From: Siphonodentalium dalli
Lineage: Eukaryota; Mollusca; Scaphopoda; Gadilida; Siphonodentaliidae
Assembly: GCA_032622095.1 (NCBI GenBank)
Contig: CP136061.1
Location: 249,189,582-249,253,581, forward strand
Direction of reading: 5' to 3'
Length of the DNA stretch: 64,000 nt
The notes beneath the pieces are model-generated. The model was not told the DNA's origin. It searched no databases and saw only the letters and a program-made list of their open reading frames with translations. Every line of letters starts with the position of its first letter. The first letter of the stretch is position 1. This document shows, one piece after another, positions 12,482-23,978 of this stretch. Position numbers and translations under genes: made by a program.

Positions 12482-13467
12482 GTAACTAGAATGCACTCAG
12501 AGAGATGCCAACGTGCGCAAAAATGTAATAAACAATAATTAAAAAAATAATTTCACTGTATTTTACTTAATTTATTTAATTTAATTTAATGTTAGCAAAA
12601 AAAGACAATTACCATTTCTCATTTCATCACAGATAAAAGGCAAATTACTATATTAATCATTTAAGTAATTAAAACCAATTCCATGTTGCCGAAAGGATGA
12701 GACTTTAATATCGATTACATTTTTTTCAGCGGCATATTTTGATTTTGATTTTCCTATAGTCAAAGTTGACCAAAGGAGCAATTATAAGAAATAATTAATA
12801 CTATTTGTGTAAATATTGATAGCAGCCAATATGCAACATTAAATATAAATAATTAATCAATATGTAATAATAAACTCTTCAAACGGTGTTTGTGTCAACA
12901 AATGCGTTTTGTTTTGTGTTAGGTCATTCGTCGTATTTGACCCGGAACTCGGCTGAAGGTTAGGCTATTTAGCCTATTGCGTCGAATTACGAAATCGCGT
13001 TTTGAATGTCTCTCTTTTCCCGCACGATAAAAAGAGTTCTTCGCACGGACCAAAAATGATAAAACTTCCCAATTATAAGTAAAAATACCCAAATGATGGA
13101 GTCTATGTAGGTCCCGAAGGAGTCTATAGACTCTTTGATGTAGAGTTCTGATGGAGAAAAGTAGGTCGATCTATTTTTGTCATAACTCTGACGTATTTTG
13201 ACCTGGGAGAAAAAATCGAAATCGAGGCTCACTACGAGCATGCCAGTTTTAAATATAGAAACAGGGAATCCCGACAAATGGCGATATCGGCGACAAAGAA
13301 ATAATCGAAAACAACACATAAAATAAACATAGCAAAAACGCGGCACAGTAAAAATGTCAGAACGCCACGAGGTTTTACGTCGTTTTTGGTGACGTCATGG
13401 AGTGAAACGGAGTAGGGTGACACCAACCTACGAATCTGTCTGATCGCCATACTGTTGCGCGAGCGCA
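12482..13467. other. segment present only in duplication copy A
   Basis: Copy B joins 'acaacat' almost directly to 'gtaataattatctg', whereas copy A has about 985 bp here. No terminal inverted repeats are obvious. It contains a CRE-type TGACGTCA at 13390-13397. A 119-codon minus-strand frame (12987-13346) shows no domain. It may be an insertion in A or a deletion in B. Confidence 0.7.
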
Positions 13468-13644
13468 CGTAATAATTATCTGTCGTTTTTCACAATGCGA
13501 AAGGTCTCCATTGTTAACACACAACCACAGAATGCGAAGAATTCGCATTCAGTAGTACAATAACAAGCGTCCTGAAAATTTCATACCGAAACCTCAACCG
13601 ACTTACAGGACGTTCCGGTCTGCCATATATTGACGTGTGGTATG

Positions 13645-14062
13645 ACCCTTTCTAACCTAGAGCATCATTGATGAGTAATTATCCCATAGGAAATGTTCAG
13701 ATAATAAATATAACCCTTTCTGTAACAAAGCATCATTGGTGGGCAGTTGTCCCATATGAATCCCATAGGAAATGTTCAGATAATAAATTTAACACTTTAT
13801 ACCAAAACATCATTGGTGAATAGTTATCCCATATGACATGTTCAGATAATAAGTTTAATCCATTCTATACTAAAGTATCATAGATGAGTAGTTATCCCAT
13901 AGGACATGTTAAGATAAATACCTTTAACCCATTCTCTTCTAAAGCATAATTGGTGAGTAGTTATTCCATAGGAAATGTTCAGATAAGTTTTAACCCTTTC
14001 TATACTAAAGCATCATTGTGGGTAGTTATCCCATGGGACATGCTCAGATAATACATTCACCC
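13645..14062 (+). repeat. ~70-bp tandem repeat, about 6 copies
   Basis: Unit reads approximately 'taaccctttctatactaaag', 'catcattggtgagtagttat', 'cccataggacatgttcagat', 'aataagttt', with substitutions and small indels between copies. Duplicated in copy B (22320-22596 and 23094-23232), where an inserted element splits it. Confidence 0.88.
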
Positions 14063-14140
14063 AATTGAATATATTAACTAAACATTTCCCTCATTAAGTA
14101 GTGGTCGATCTGAACTTATGTGTCGTCAGGTTTTGTGACT

Positions 14141-14398
14141 TTACCGTCCACCCAAATCAATAATATACCAGTCCGATATACGCGATTTAATTCCTTGGAG
14201 AATACATTTAGTATATACGGGCCTATACGTCATTTGAGTCAATAGTTTAACATCAACGAGAATTGCTATTGGATGGTCCAAGTTTAGGTCAAAATAAACT
14301 TCATCGGAGCCTTCGTCGGTTGACCTAGAAACCTTTCTGAAGATTGTCATCGACATGTCATTTATGGGGGGGGGGATGTGAGATACGGGATAATGCAA
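14141..14398 (-). other. unrecognised open frame kept in both duplicates
   Basis: An 85-codon minus-strand frame with the stretch STDEGSDEVYFDLNLDHPIA. The same frame survives at 23317-23571 with several amino-acid changes and a one-codon length change in a poly-C tract. I recognise no domain. Persistence may only reflect the recent duplication. An exon is conceivable, but no convincing splice sites were found. Confidence 0.2.
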
Positions 14399-14805
14399 GC
14401 TGTAACAGCACCATTGTGAATATATATATTTAAATATAGAATGCCACTAAACTAGTTTCTATTGATCCATTACCTACTTGTTTCGTGGTATTTGTATATA
14501 TTTCTTCAAAATTAATAGAACGAAATGCGGGAAAAGAATAGAGTGGAAACGAGAAACAAAAACATTCGCAATCTGTTGTCACTTCCTCGTCAATATAATG
14601 TTAAGATGATGTTTCCCAGCATGTGCCACTCACATCACCAGCCCCACCCACTCACTCAGTTTTGATTTCAATATTATCCAAGAAATGTGATTTTTTTGCG
14701 GAATAATTATTTTGATAAATTTGTGTGGCTATATTGTTTTGACATGTCAAAGTAACGCCCATATTTGCCGTTACTATATGTCTGTTTGATTTATTATTAT
14801 AACAG

Positions 14806-16300
14806 ACTAGCAGGGTTACCCAGTGTTGCTCGTGTGAAAGTGGTGTGGAATCCTCTAATGTGGACGTTTGGTGAGAATAGAGTATATAGATATCTGTTAT
14901 ATCCAAATGACATAGCAGAACGTCATTCTTATATGCATGGATTGCCATTTTATTTATTGCGATTAATTCGTCCCACCAATAAAGTAGTATGTATTCATTT
15001 ACGAATGCGCTTACTTAAGATGCTGTATTTGTTTAAATCGCACGGTTGACATGCTTGAATTGACGTCGGTTTTTTGTTTTAACATTTTTTGGGATCAAAA
15101 TATGAACTTCATAAACACATTAATTTCATAAAAATAAAAGGTGACAATTTGGTTTTATATAGAGATGTATAAATAAATCTAGTGGGTTAGACTAAGATTG
15201 TGAGGACACTTGTTTATCCTATCTCCGTGACGATGCAGATGATTTAAAGACATCACCAGGTGCGCATATGTTCGTGGTGCTGTATCAGCTAATTACTCTC
15301 AGTCTAAACGAAATGTCGCTGTGTATAAGCTATGCATGTGCCCGACAGAGACCGATATTAAGTTGTTTATGTTAGACTATGAATCTGTTCTAAAAAGACT
15401 GAACGAAATATTCTGCATAGGGCAAATGTACTCTTATCAGAAGCCAGTATGGGAGGATCGTGAAAAGCCATGTGCCACTGACTGTTTTCTTTTATCCCAG
15501 AAGAAAATATATTTGACTGCTCACAATGTAACTACTCTAGTGTTACTAGCAGGGTTACCCGGCGTTGCCCAGGTTACAGTGATGTGAAGATGTGAAACCC
15601 TGTGGATAGTTGGTGGGAATAGAGAATGCTCTTGCTCAAAGTGTTACACGTTCTCTCATAAATTGTTTATTCAAATAGCATCACATACCATGATTCTTAC
15701 ACCTGGAATATAAGTAGTTGCTCACTTTGTCGATTGTCATTTTGTTTATCGCGATTAATCCGTTCCACCAATAGAGAAGTATTTATTTATTTATAGCTGC
15801 GTATACTTCGGACATTATAACGCATTAGTTCGCGAAAACTAAAAGACGACAATTGGATTTTACATACATATATCAATATAGTGGGTTGAACTAAAATTTT
15901 GGGGACACCTGGCTATCATATATCCATGAAGATACAGATGTTTTTAAAATGTCCAGGTGCTCCTCTGTTGATGGTGCTATATATTGGCTAATTTTTAATT
16001 CAGTTTAAAAGAAATGTTGCTATGCACGCATATCAGCTACATGCGCCAACACAGCGAGTTTTGAGTTATTTATGTTATGCGATGCGTCTGTTCTAAAACA
16101 TTAAAGAAATCCGCTGTTGCGGGCAGATATACCCTTGTCATATACCAATATTGGAGGATCTTGAAAGGTCATGTGCTACTGACTGCGTTTTCTTTCATCT
16201 CAGAAGAAAATGTATTTGACTACACACTGTGACCCCCCTTTTTTGGACAGGTCTTTGATACATTTCCATATCTCTTGGCAAATTGTAACTTTCTGGTGGA
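14806..16300 (+). repeat. 739-bp tandem repeat, two diverged units (copy A)
   Basis: Units start at 'actagcagggttaccc' (14806 and 15545, spacing 739 bp). Both contain 'gacaatt(t)gg', 'gtgggtt(a/g)', 'gaggatc(g/t)tgaaa' and 'gactg(t/c)(t/g)ttttcttt'. The family recurs at 8694 and in copy B at 23979 and about 24712. Frames such as 15321-15587 show no known domain. Confidence 0.8.
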
Positions 16301-17030
16301 AACTATATTGAATGGAACATACTCAAATGTCTTATAATATATACATGAGCCATTCTAATATGCAATCCTCTGACGTTTCGAGGTCTCTCAGTTGCCATCA
16401 TTCTCAGCCCACCCCATATATAGATATGACAGTTGAGAAGATGAATTTTTTTAAGTGACTTAATCGTGTCACAATTTATCGAGATTGTAGTTTGAACGAG
16501 AAACATTCCTTAAAACGATATGGAGATGGCCGCGGAGGATGACTATATATGGTGGATATCGGCGAATAGCATTATTATCAATGGTAGTGCTTCTCCTCTC
16601 GCAATCCATGACCCAAACAACTTAATTCAATTTGATTTAGTTCACGTTTCATACCATAAGAACGTGTATGCATTTGGGAACTAGTGTTTAATATATTTGT
16701 ATCAGCTTTGTTGCAACTCCCTCCTCGTGCATGACTTTAACACCATATTTAACCCACGTCCATTAGACTCACGGATAGTGATAAACAAAACAATAAGATA
16801 GAAGGAATAAAGACATCCGTCGGTCGCGTGTGGGAAATACATGAGCTCTCCCGTATTATTTTTTTTAGATAATGGCATGAATTTTAGCTTGGTAATACAA
16901 TTCGTGTGAACTTAAATGTTCATGTTGGAATATATATAGTAACGGAACCCGAATGCCAGCCGACACACTAGTGTTTCTATGTGGTGTTTAGCTTGACCAC
17001 AGGTGTAAAATACAAATATGCAGGTACGGC
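16300..17030. repeat. continuation of the 8694-9800 type repeat, then unassigned
   Basis: 16300-16780 parallels 9230-9740 ('ttgaatgg(g/a)ac', 'gagccattctaatatgcaat', 'ctctcgc(c/a)atccatgaccc'). 16780-17030 is AT-rich with no identified content. Confidence 0.6.
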
Positions 17031-17400
17031 AGTCACTCCCCAATTGCTACGTAACGACATGTTCAACAACAGTTGAGAACTTCCGTAGAAATATGAAGTT
17101 ATAAAATAATACGGTTTAAGATGAATATATCCATGGGCGCGTTATTATTGGAATCAAGATGCCACTGTCATATTAGTTCCGAAGTCACTCACCAATTGCC
17201 ATGTAACGACATGGTCAACAAAAGGTGAGAACTTCCGTAGAAATATGAAGTTATAAAACCACACGGTTTAAGATGAATATATCCATGGGCGCGTTATTAT
17301 TGGAATCAAGATACCACTGTCATGTTAATTTCAAAGTCACTCACCAATTGCCATGTAACGACATGGTCAACAAAAGGTGAGAACTTCCGTAGAAATATGC
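17031..17400 (+). repeat. 152-bp tandem repeat, ~2.4 copies
   Basis: 'agtcactc(c/a)cc(a)aattgc' recurs at 17031, 17183 and 17335. The intervening sequence includes 'gagaacttccgtagaaatat' and 'ccatgggcgcgttattattg', nearly unchanged. Confidence 0.92.
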
Positions 17401-18255
17401 ATGAATTTTATTTTGAAATATTAAAGTTTAAGGTGAATTAATATGTCCGGTATAGCTGTATGTATATACATGTAATAAATATTCAACAATGAACGGATAC
17501 CTTTCTTAATTTTCGAACTATTCCATTCTTCACGTCAGCAATCACATACCCCAAATGAGAGTTTCTTCTTTTTAAAAATATATATATATAAGTTCAAGTA
17601 ATGAGAAACATGCTATACAAAATAATATATTTAATCTTTTTATTTCTAGAGGCATGATGCATTCATCAGTAGACATTTATACAAACAAGAATTTCACTGT
17701 TTGTAAAATTATCTCCATCTGTATGATGACGTCACAAAGCCTACGGGGAATAACTCCAAATTGATGCCTCGGGAATCCGCCCGTTTGACGTCATATTACG
17801 CGTTCAACTTTGGTGAATATCGATCAATGAATATATCTTCGTGAGATGTCCTATTGATAGTGTCCCGTGCGAAATGAAAATACAGTGAATTTCCCATGTC
17901 CACTATTGTCATGATGTGCACTTAAGGGAATGTTTCTGTATCCCTTCTGCCTTATTTACTGAAGATGAATGCGAATCCGTTCGCAAAGTTAATTTCCGTA
18001 GTACATACTGTGTACGCAATTGAATCTGTATTTTGGGCACGCGTGGATATCAGTATAAATATGTTTAACTTATTCAGTGTCAAGTCATTCCTGTGTCCAG
18101 AAGAACACTAGCTCCAGCACAGCTGGCGTTAGGTTTCAATGTGATATATATCCCGTGGTATGCAAATGAGCTGAACACATCCTGAGTCAAATAATTGAAT
18201 TACTTGAGGGTCATAAGCATGATGCATATGTATATTATTCAGGCAATTCTTGAAG
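17401..18255. other. unassigned sequence
   Basis: Contains a short TA microsatellite near 17578-17590 and no recognisable gene. Confidence 0.4.
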
Positions 18256-18845
18256 GATTGTCCACTTATAAATGGACAATCGGTACCTAAAATGGTCATT
18301 AATAACTGGACAATCCAACCACGCGTGGCACGCGAGCTTGGGATTGTCCACTAAATGAAGACATGTTTTGCTAATCCTGTATCTTAGCTTCATATTTAAT
18401 ATGAAGGGCAATAACTCTATAAATAATATTAATTTGCTAAATAACGGTGACTTGTATGAGAAGAAGTGTTTTTGACGAAATAACGGAGATATTTGAAGAA
18501 GAGTTGTTGACGAAATAACGGAAATATTCAAAGAAGTGTTTTTAAAGAGCGTGCCCCAAATCTCCCACAAGCCCATCCACCCAAGGGAAGAATTTGACTT
18601 ATATTTCACAAAAGTTGATCTGTTGTGGTGTTGCAAATTTCTCACACAAATCTCCATCATTTAGTAAAGGTACATTCTTTATAGAGTTATTACCCTTCAG
18701 ATTTAATATGAAGCTAACATGCCCGATTATCTATGTATGTCGTGATTTAGTGGACAATCCCAAGCTCGCGTGCCACGCGTGGTCGGATTGTCCATTTATT
18801 AACGACCATTTTAGGTACCGATTGTCCATTTATAAGTGGACAATC
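18256..18845. mobile_element. 590-bp foldback element with palindromic ends
   Basis: Arms 18256-~18470 and ~18632-18845 are inverted copies. Each terminus is itself a small palindrome (GATTGTCCACTTATAAATGG then ACAATC, and its mirror). Both arms translate to the same peptide on opposite strands, which accounts for the 141- and 98-codon frames here. The centre holds a twice-repeated 'gacgaaataacgga'. No transposase is present. Confidence 0.85.
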
Positions 18846-18949
18846 GTATGCGCATTAGGTGATATTATTGTGTGTGGGTGTAGCATATAACTGTTTCTCG
18901 ATTAGAAGCCTCTGTGGCGACCACATTGTGCATACATTTGTGGAGATGG

Positions 18950-19165
18950 GCGTTCTAGACAACGAATATCGACTTGTGGTATACAGCATGAATATTTTAG
19001 ATTATAAATGTCGACTTATTCTAGATTATAAATGTCGACTTGTGGTATAAATCGTGAACATTCCAGTGTGGTATACAGCATGAATATTCTATATTATGAA
19101 TGTCGACTTGTAGTATAAATCGTGAACATTCTAGATTACGAATGTTGACTTACGTTATAAAGCAT
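18950..19165 (+). repeat. irregular tandem repeats around 'atgtcgactt'
   Basis: About five repeats of 'tctagattataaatgtcgac' and 'ttgtggtataaatcgtgaac' with insertions and losses. Local and diverged. Confidence 0.75.
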
Positions 19166-19512
19166 GGCATAAAGTGCCCATTCAGAGAAATTGAAGATCG
19201 AGGTAAAAAGGGAGCTGGGTTTAAACTGCATTTGTCTCTGCACTGTTTTAGTTATTACTCATCCGGATATCAGCATTCATAATGTATGCTATCCGTTCTC
19301 TAAATATGACTAATACCGGCACGTGACGTCGAATTGCATGTTAATTGGCTAAGTGAAATAGATGTCGACTAATTTCCTGCCACAGCTGGCCACAGTCATT
19401 TCAAAATCGTAATATTTGCTAACATATAACGGGTGCGGTCCCGAAACTTCGGGTACTTTGGGGCACAGTTTTACTTGGCGGTTGTAACTGTCAACTGGTC
19501 AGTTCAATAATT
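19166..19512. other. unassigned sequence
   Basis: No gene, repeat boundary or RNA feature recognised. Confidence 0.4.
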
Positions 19513-20254
19513 CCAAGGACTCGGGCCTTGAATATGCCCCAAATGTTTAATCTAGATATATTGAAAATTGCGTTGGCTAATGTTTTCTCAACAATAACTC
19601 AAGACTGGTCATGTAAGTATACATCCACGCAACGTTGACTTAAGTGTTGAGTAAACTGTGTCTACTCAACGAGATGAGTAACAATTTTACTCAACACTAA
19701 AAGTGAAATCGCCGAACAACCGATTGATTTTTACTCGACAGTTGTGTGCACATTATGTCAACTTTGACTGCAAAATGTAGCTCATGTTGTAAAATAATCA
19801 GTTTTATTAGTTACGAAAAGGAGTTGACTATTGATAATTATTGTTGGGAGAACTCTCGAAACTGAACTGGTTGACATAACAAAATCGGCGATCGAATCAG
19901 TATCGGGAAATTAATAAGATTCACTAGAATGTGTGTACTTTATATTCGTTGTCGTTTGTCCCTATCCATTGTTACGGTTGCATTTGGGTTCGGAATTTCA
20001 ACGAACCCCCAAATATATAGTATATATGATATAATCATAAGATCGCGACAGTTTCACAGCTCCTCAATGTGGGAGATGACCCAGATATTATGTCCTTCAA
20101 TTGTAATCGCCATATGACCTTACTTTTTATATCAGAGGCAATCAATTAATTTGTCATCGTGAAACACGAGACACTTGCGAAACAAAAAGCGCCGAGCAAT
20201 GGCCTGATACCAGCATAATTATGTACCAAATAAACACGACAGGCTGTTCCTTAA

Positions 20255-20789
20255 AGATACGGGCGGCGTTGGCGGTGGGTATGCTGTTAAAATATTCACC
20301 TTCGTCAAAAACCGCCATAAACAGAAATAATAGTAAAATATAGAGACTTTCTTCTTATAGCAATCAGAAAAAATGGCATGAACAGTATGTTATTGTCAAA
20401 TGTTTTCCTTTGTTATGTAAACAAAGGCAAAAAAAGTTTCAGAACCTGGATTTTGTTTAGATCCGGATATGGTAAACATAAAGAGCGTTATGATGATGCT
20501 GTTTTCCTTATATGGAAATAATAAAGAGAGTTTCTATCATTTTTATGTGATTTAACCAATAGATTTTCGCTGTGTTATGTAAACAAAAGCAAAACTTCTG
20601 TAACACGAGCGGGCTCTTGTTTACGTACACCATCGTACGTCTTGACGACAATTATTATTAATATACTATTTACGCGCTGATTATGTTTGGCATAATTATG
20701 AACAATACTATATATATTTTAATATTCCTTCTGTTGATGGTGATTTGAACAACATATGAATATTTCTGCAACGAACACCGCCCGTGCCT
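20255..20789. mobile_element. 535-bp TTAA-flanked MITE, copy B
   Basis: Duplicate of 11878-12403. TTAA lies at 20251-20254 and 20790-20793. It was present before the segmental duplication, since both copies have it at the same place. Confidence 0.8.
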
Positions 20790-21015
20790 TTAATCCCCTT
20801 ACTGCGATTATCAATCACGATTTTCTCACAAATGTTTGTGGACCTTCTGAAACAATTACGACAACATATAGCTATGTGTAATAATTATCTGTCGGTTTTT
20901 CACAATGCGAAAGGTCTCCATTGTTAACACACAACCACAGAATGCGAAGAATTCGCATTCAGTAGTACAATAACAAGCGTCCTGAAAATTTCATACCGAA
21001 ACCTCAACCGACTTA

Positions 21016-22275
21016 GGGTACGTTCATACGCTGGCAATATTGCACTGCAAACTGCAAAAATGCCAGCTGCAAAATTGCCAAAACGGATTAATTTCTGCCC
21101 GCTGTCAACAAATCAGTGTTAGTAGTGATCAATGCCGTTTTGCGTGATTGATGAGCTGTTTGCAATATATCAGAACACGGTGCGTGTTGGTATTCTTAGG
21201 CCAGTCAAAATAATGTCACTTGACATGTTGGAATGTGATATCGCCACGGCCAGCTCTCTCGACGGGATGCTGCTCATATATGAGTACAATTAACGTCACC
21301 TAGACAGGAGATGGTGCGTCCACACTTGGCTCAACGAAGATAACCGACGAATTCAAATCTTCCCGGGTATCATCCCAAACTCCAAACTTGTCATTCCAAT
21401 AATGTTAGTCACAAACTCGTTGGTCTTCATGTTAAGCAAAACAATAAGTTAAGAAAAACGGGGGGAGGGGACGTGGTGCCGATGTTAAACAAAACAAGGA
21501 AATCAAATAAATAGTAATACAAGTTAATCAAAAGCACACAATATATTGTTATTCAAATGGCATGAATAATAATATATACCCATATATGCTTTATCAATGC
21601 CAAAGACTAACATCCCATTATCCCTACTGTTAGACCCCACCCCACCGCCCACGACGACGACACAACCAGTCACATTTAAACCACTACAATTACATCGATA
21701 TCGCAGTCTTGGTATATGGTGTTAGCACGTATTCGAACCCCAGCTTGATCTGAATTGAGTAATATCTCAATGTGCCATTCTGATCGATACATGACCATTT
21801 CGATAACAATTGAGAATTTGTACAATGAAGTAAGCACATTTGAAGCAATGCATGGATACTCATAGTGAGTCATGCCACCACTTCCCCAATAGCTCCCACA
21901 TTTATGACTCCGGAAGCATCACTTTTGGTACTATTTGTATCACGCCATATCATCATACCCTCATATAACGGAGATCCACATGTATAATTATGTGTGCATG
22001 AGAATCACAGAGAACACACCCCGATCCCATTTGATCGTATCAAGGACGGTACAGACACAAACAATTATTGTTAGTGGCATTGTGTTGTGGCCACCGACAG
22101 AGAGGTAAACACCCGTTATCATATACCACCGTTGATTGTTGACGTCCAGCCACGAGACAACACGAGCTCGTCGGTAGCTGGCAAAAATGCCAGCTAACAA
22201 AACAAAACAAAACAACCTTTGCAGCTGGCATTTTTGCAGTTTGCAGTGCAATATTGCCAGCGTATGAACGTACCA
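21016..22275. mobile_element. 1,260-bp nonautonomous DNA transposon with long inverted repeats
   Basis: TTA at 21013-21015 and 22276-22278. Inverted ends GGGTACGTTCATACGCTGGC / TGGTACGTTCATACGCTGGC continue near-perfectly for over 55 bp (through the 'tgccagctgcaaa' segment). Copy A at 13603-13605 is an empty site with a single TTA. The 3-bp TTA duplication suggests a PIF/Harbinger-like mechanism (inference). Internal frames (e.g. 21988-22251 minus) are not transposase-like. Confidence 0.9.
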
Positions 22276-22319
22276 TTACAGGACGTTCCGGTCTGCCATA
22301 TATTGACGTGTGGTATGAC

Positions 22320-22596
22320 CCTTTCTAACCTAGAGCATCATTGATGAGTAGTTATCCCATAGGAAATGTTCAGATAATAAATATAACCCTTTCTGTAACA
22401 AAGCATCATTGGTGGGCAGTTGTCCCATATGAATCCCATAGGAAATGTTCAGATAATAAATTTAACACTTTATACCAAAACATCATTAGTGAATAGTTAT
22501 CCCATATGACATGTTCAGATAATAAGTTTAACCCATTCTATACTAAAGTATCATAGATGAGTAGTTATCCCATAGGACATGTTAAGATAAATACCT
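22320..22596 (+). repeat. ~70-bp tandem repeat, copy B left part
   Basis: Counterpart of 13645-13923, interrupted at 22597 by the TTAA element. The array resumes at 23094. Confidence 0.85.
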
Positions 22597-22600
22597 TTAA

Positions 22601-23093
22601 AGGTACGGTTGGCCTTGGCGGTGGGTATCCTGTGAAAATATTTCCAACCGTCAAAAACCGCCACAAACAGAAAGAACATCAAAATGTAGACAGACTTTGT
22701 CCGTATACAAATAAGAAATATCGCATAAACAGTATGTTATTGTCATATGGTTGACCATTGTTATGTAAACAAAAGCATAAAAAGTTACTTTTCTGATGTT
22801 TGTTTATATTATGATGGTAAACATAAAGAGCGTTCTTTGTGGGTGAATTCCTGATATGGAATTAATAAAGAGCGTTTATGCCATTTGTGTGATTAGCCAG
22901 TAGCATTGTGCTGTCTTCTGAAACACAATCAGGCTCTTGCTTAGGTAAAATATAGTAGGTCTTTATGATAACATGCTGTTTACGCGATGGTCATGGTATA
23001 TATGAACGAAACTGTATGCGTTTTACTGTTTTTTCTGTTTACGGTGATTGGAACAAATATGAATATTTTCGACAACTAAGGCCTCATGTGCCT
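22601..23093. mobile_element. 493-bp TTAA-flanked MITE inserted in tandem array
   Basis: TTAA at 22597-22600 and 23094-23097. Inverted ends AGGTACGGTTGGCCTT / AGGCACATGAGGCCTT. Copy A retains the uninterrupted site at 13924-13927. Internal sequence is related to the 526/535-bp MITEs ('ggcggtgggtat', 'gtcaaaaaccgcca', 'cataaacagtatgttattgt'). Confidence 0.92.
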
Positions 23094-23232
23094 TTAACCC
23101 ATTCTCTTCGAAAGCATAATTGGTGAGTAGTTATTCCATAGGAAATGTTCAGATAAGTTTTAACCCTTTCTATACTAAAGCATCATTGTGGGTAGTTATC
23201 CCATGGGACATGCTCAGATAATACATTCACCC
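23094..23232 (+). repeat. ~70-bp tandem repeat, copy B right part
   Basis: Continuation of the array at 22320-22596 after the TTAA insertion. Ends at 'cagataatacattcaccc'. Confidence 0.85.
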
Positions 23233-23316
23233 AATTGAATATATTAACTAAACATTTCCCTCATTAAGTAGTGGTCGAACTGAACTTTTATTTATGTGTC
23301 GTCAGGTTTTGTGACT

Positions 23317-23571
23317 TTATCGTCCATCCAAATCAATAATATACCAGTCCGATATACGCGATTTAATTCCTTGGAGAATACATTTAGTACATACGGGCCT
23401 ATACGTCATTTGAGTCAATAGTTTAACATCAACGAGAATTGCTATTGGATGGTCCAAGTTTAGGTCAAAATAAACTTCATCGGAGCCTTCGTCGGTTGAT
23501 CTAGAAACATTTCTGAAGATTGTCATCGACATGTCATTTATGGGGGGGGGGTGAGATACGTGATAATGCAA
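23317..23571 (-). other. unrecognised open frame, duplicate of 14141-14398
   Basis: 84 codons with the core STDEGSDEVYFDLNLDHPIA unchanged and substitutions elsewhere. No domain recognised. It is retained by duplication rather than by demonstrated constraint. Confidence 0.2.
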
Positions 23572-23978
23572 GTTGTAACAGCACCATTGTGAATATATAT
23601 ATTTAAATATAGAATGCCACTAAACTAGTTTCTATTGATCAATTACCTACTTGTTTCGTGGTATTTGTATATATTTCTTCAAAATTAATAGAACGAAATG
23701 CGGGAAAAGAATAGAGTGGAAACGAGAAACAAAAACATTCGCAATCTGTTGTCACTTCCTCGTCAATATAATGTTAAGATGATGTTTCCCAGCATGTGCC
23801 ACTCACATCACCAGCCCCACCCACTCACTCAGTTTTGATTTCAATATTATCCAAGAAATGTGATTTTTTTGCGGAATAATTATTTTGATAAATTTGTGTG
23901 GCTATATTGTTTTGACATGTCAAAGTAACGCCCATATTCGCCGTTACTGTATGTCTGTTTGATTTATTATTATAACAG

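Larger units (their letters stand above)
11141..16140 (+). repeat. segmental duplication 2, copy A
   Basis: Direct duplicate of 19513-25303, very similar over its whole length. It differs by one ~985-bp segment only here (12482-13467) and by two insertions only in copy B. The left edge lies at 'ccaaggactc', the right edge at 'tacccttgtca'. Confidence 0.92.

Noticed and set aside
18235-18660. 141-codon minus-strand frame
   Set aside because: Produced by the inverted arms of the 590-bp foldback; the opposite strand encodes the same peptide from the other arm.
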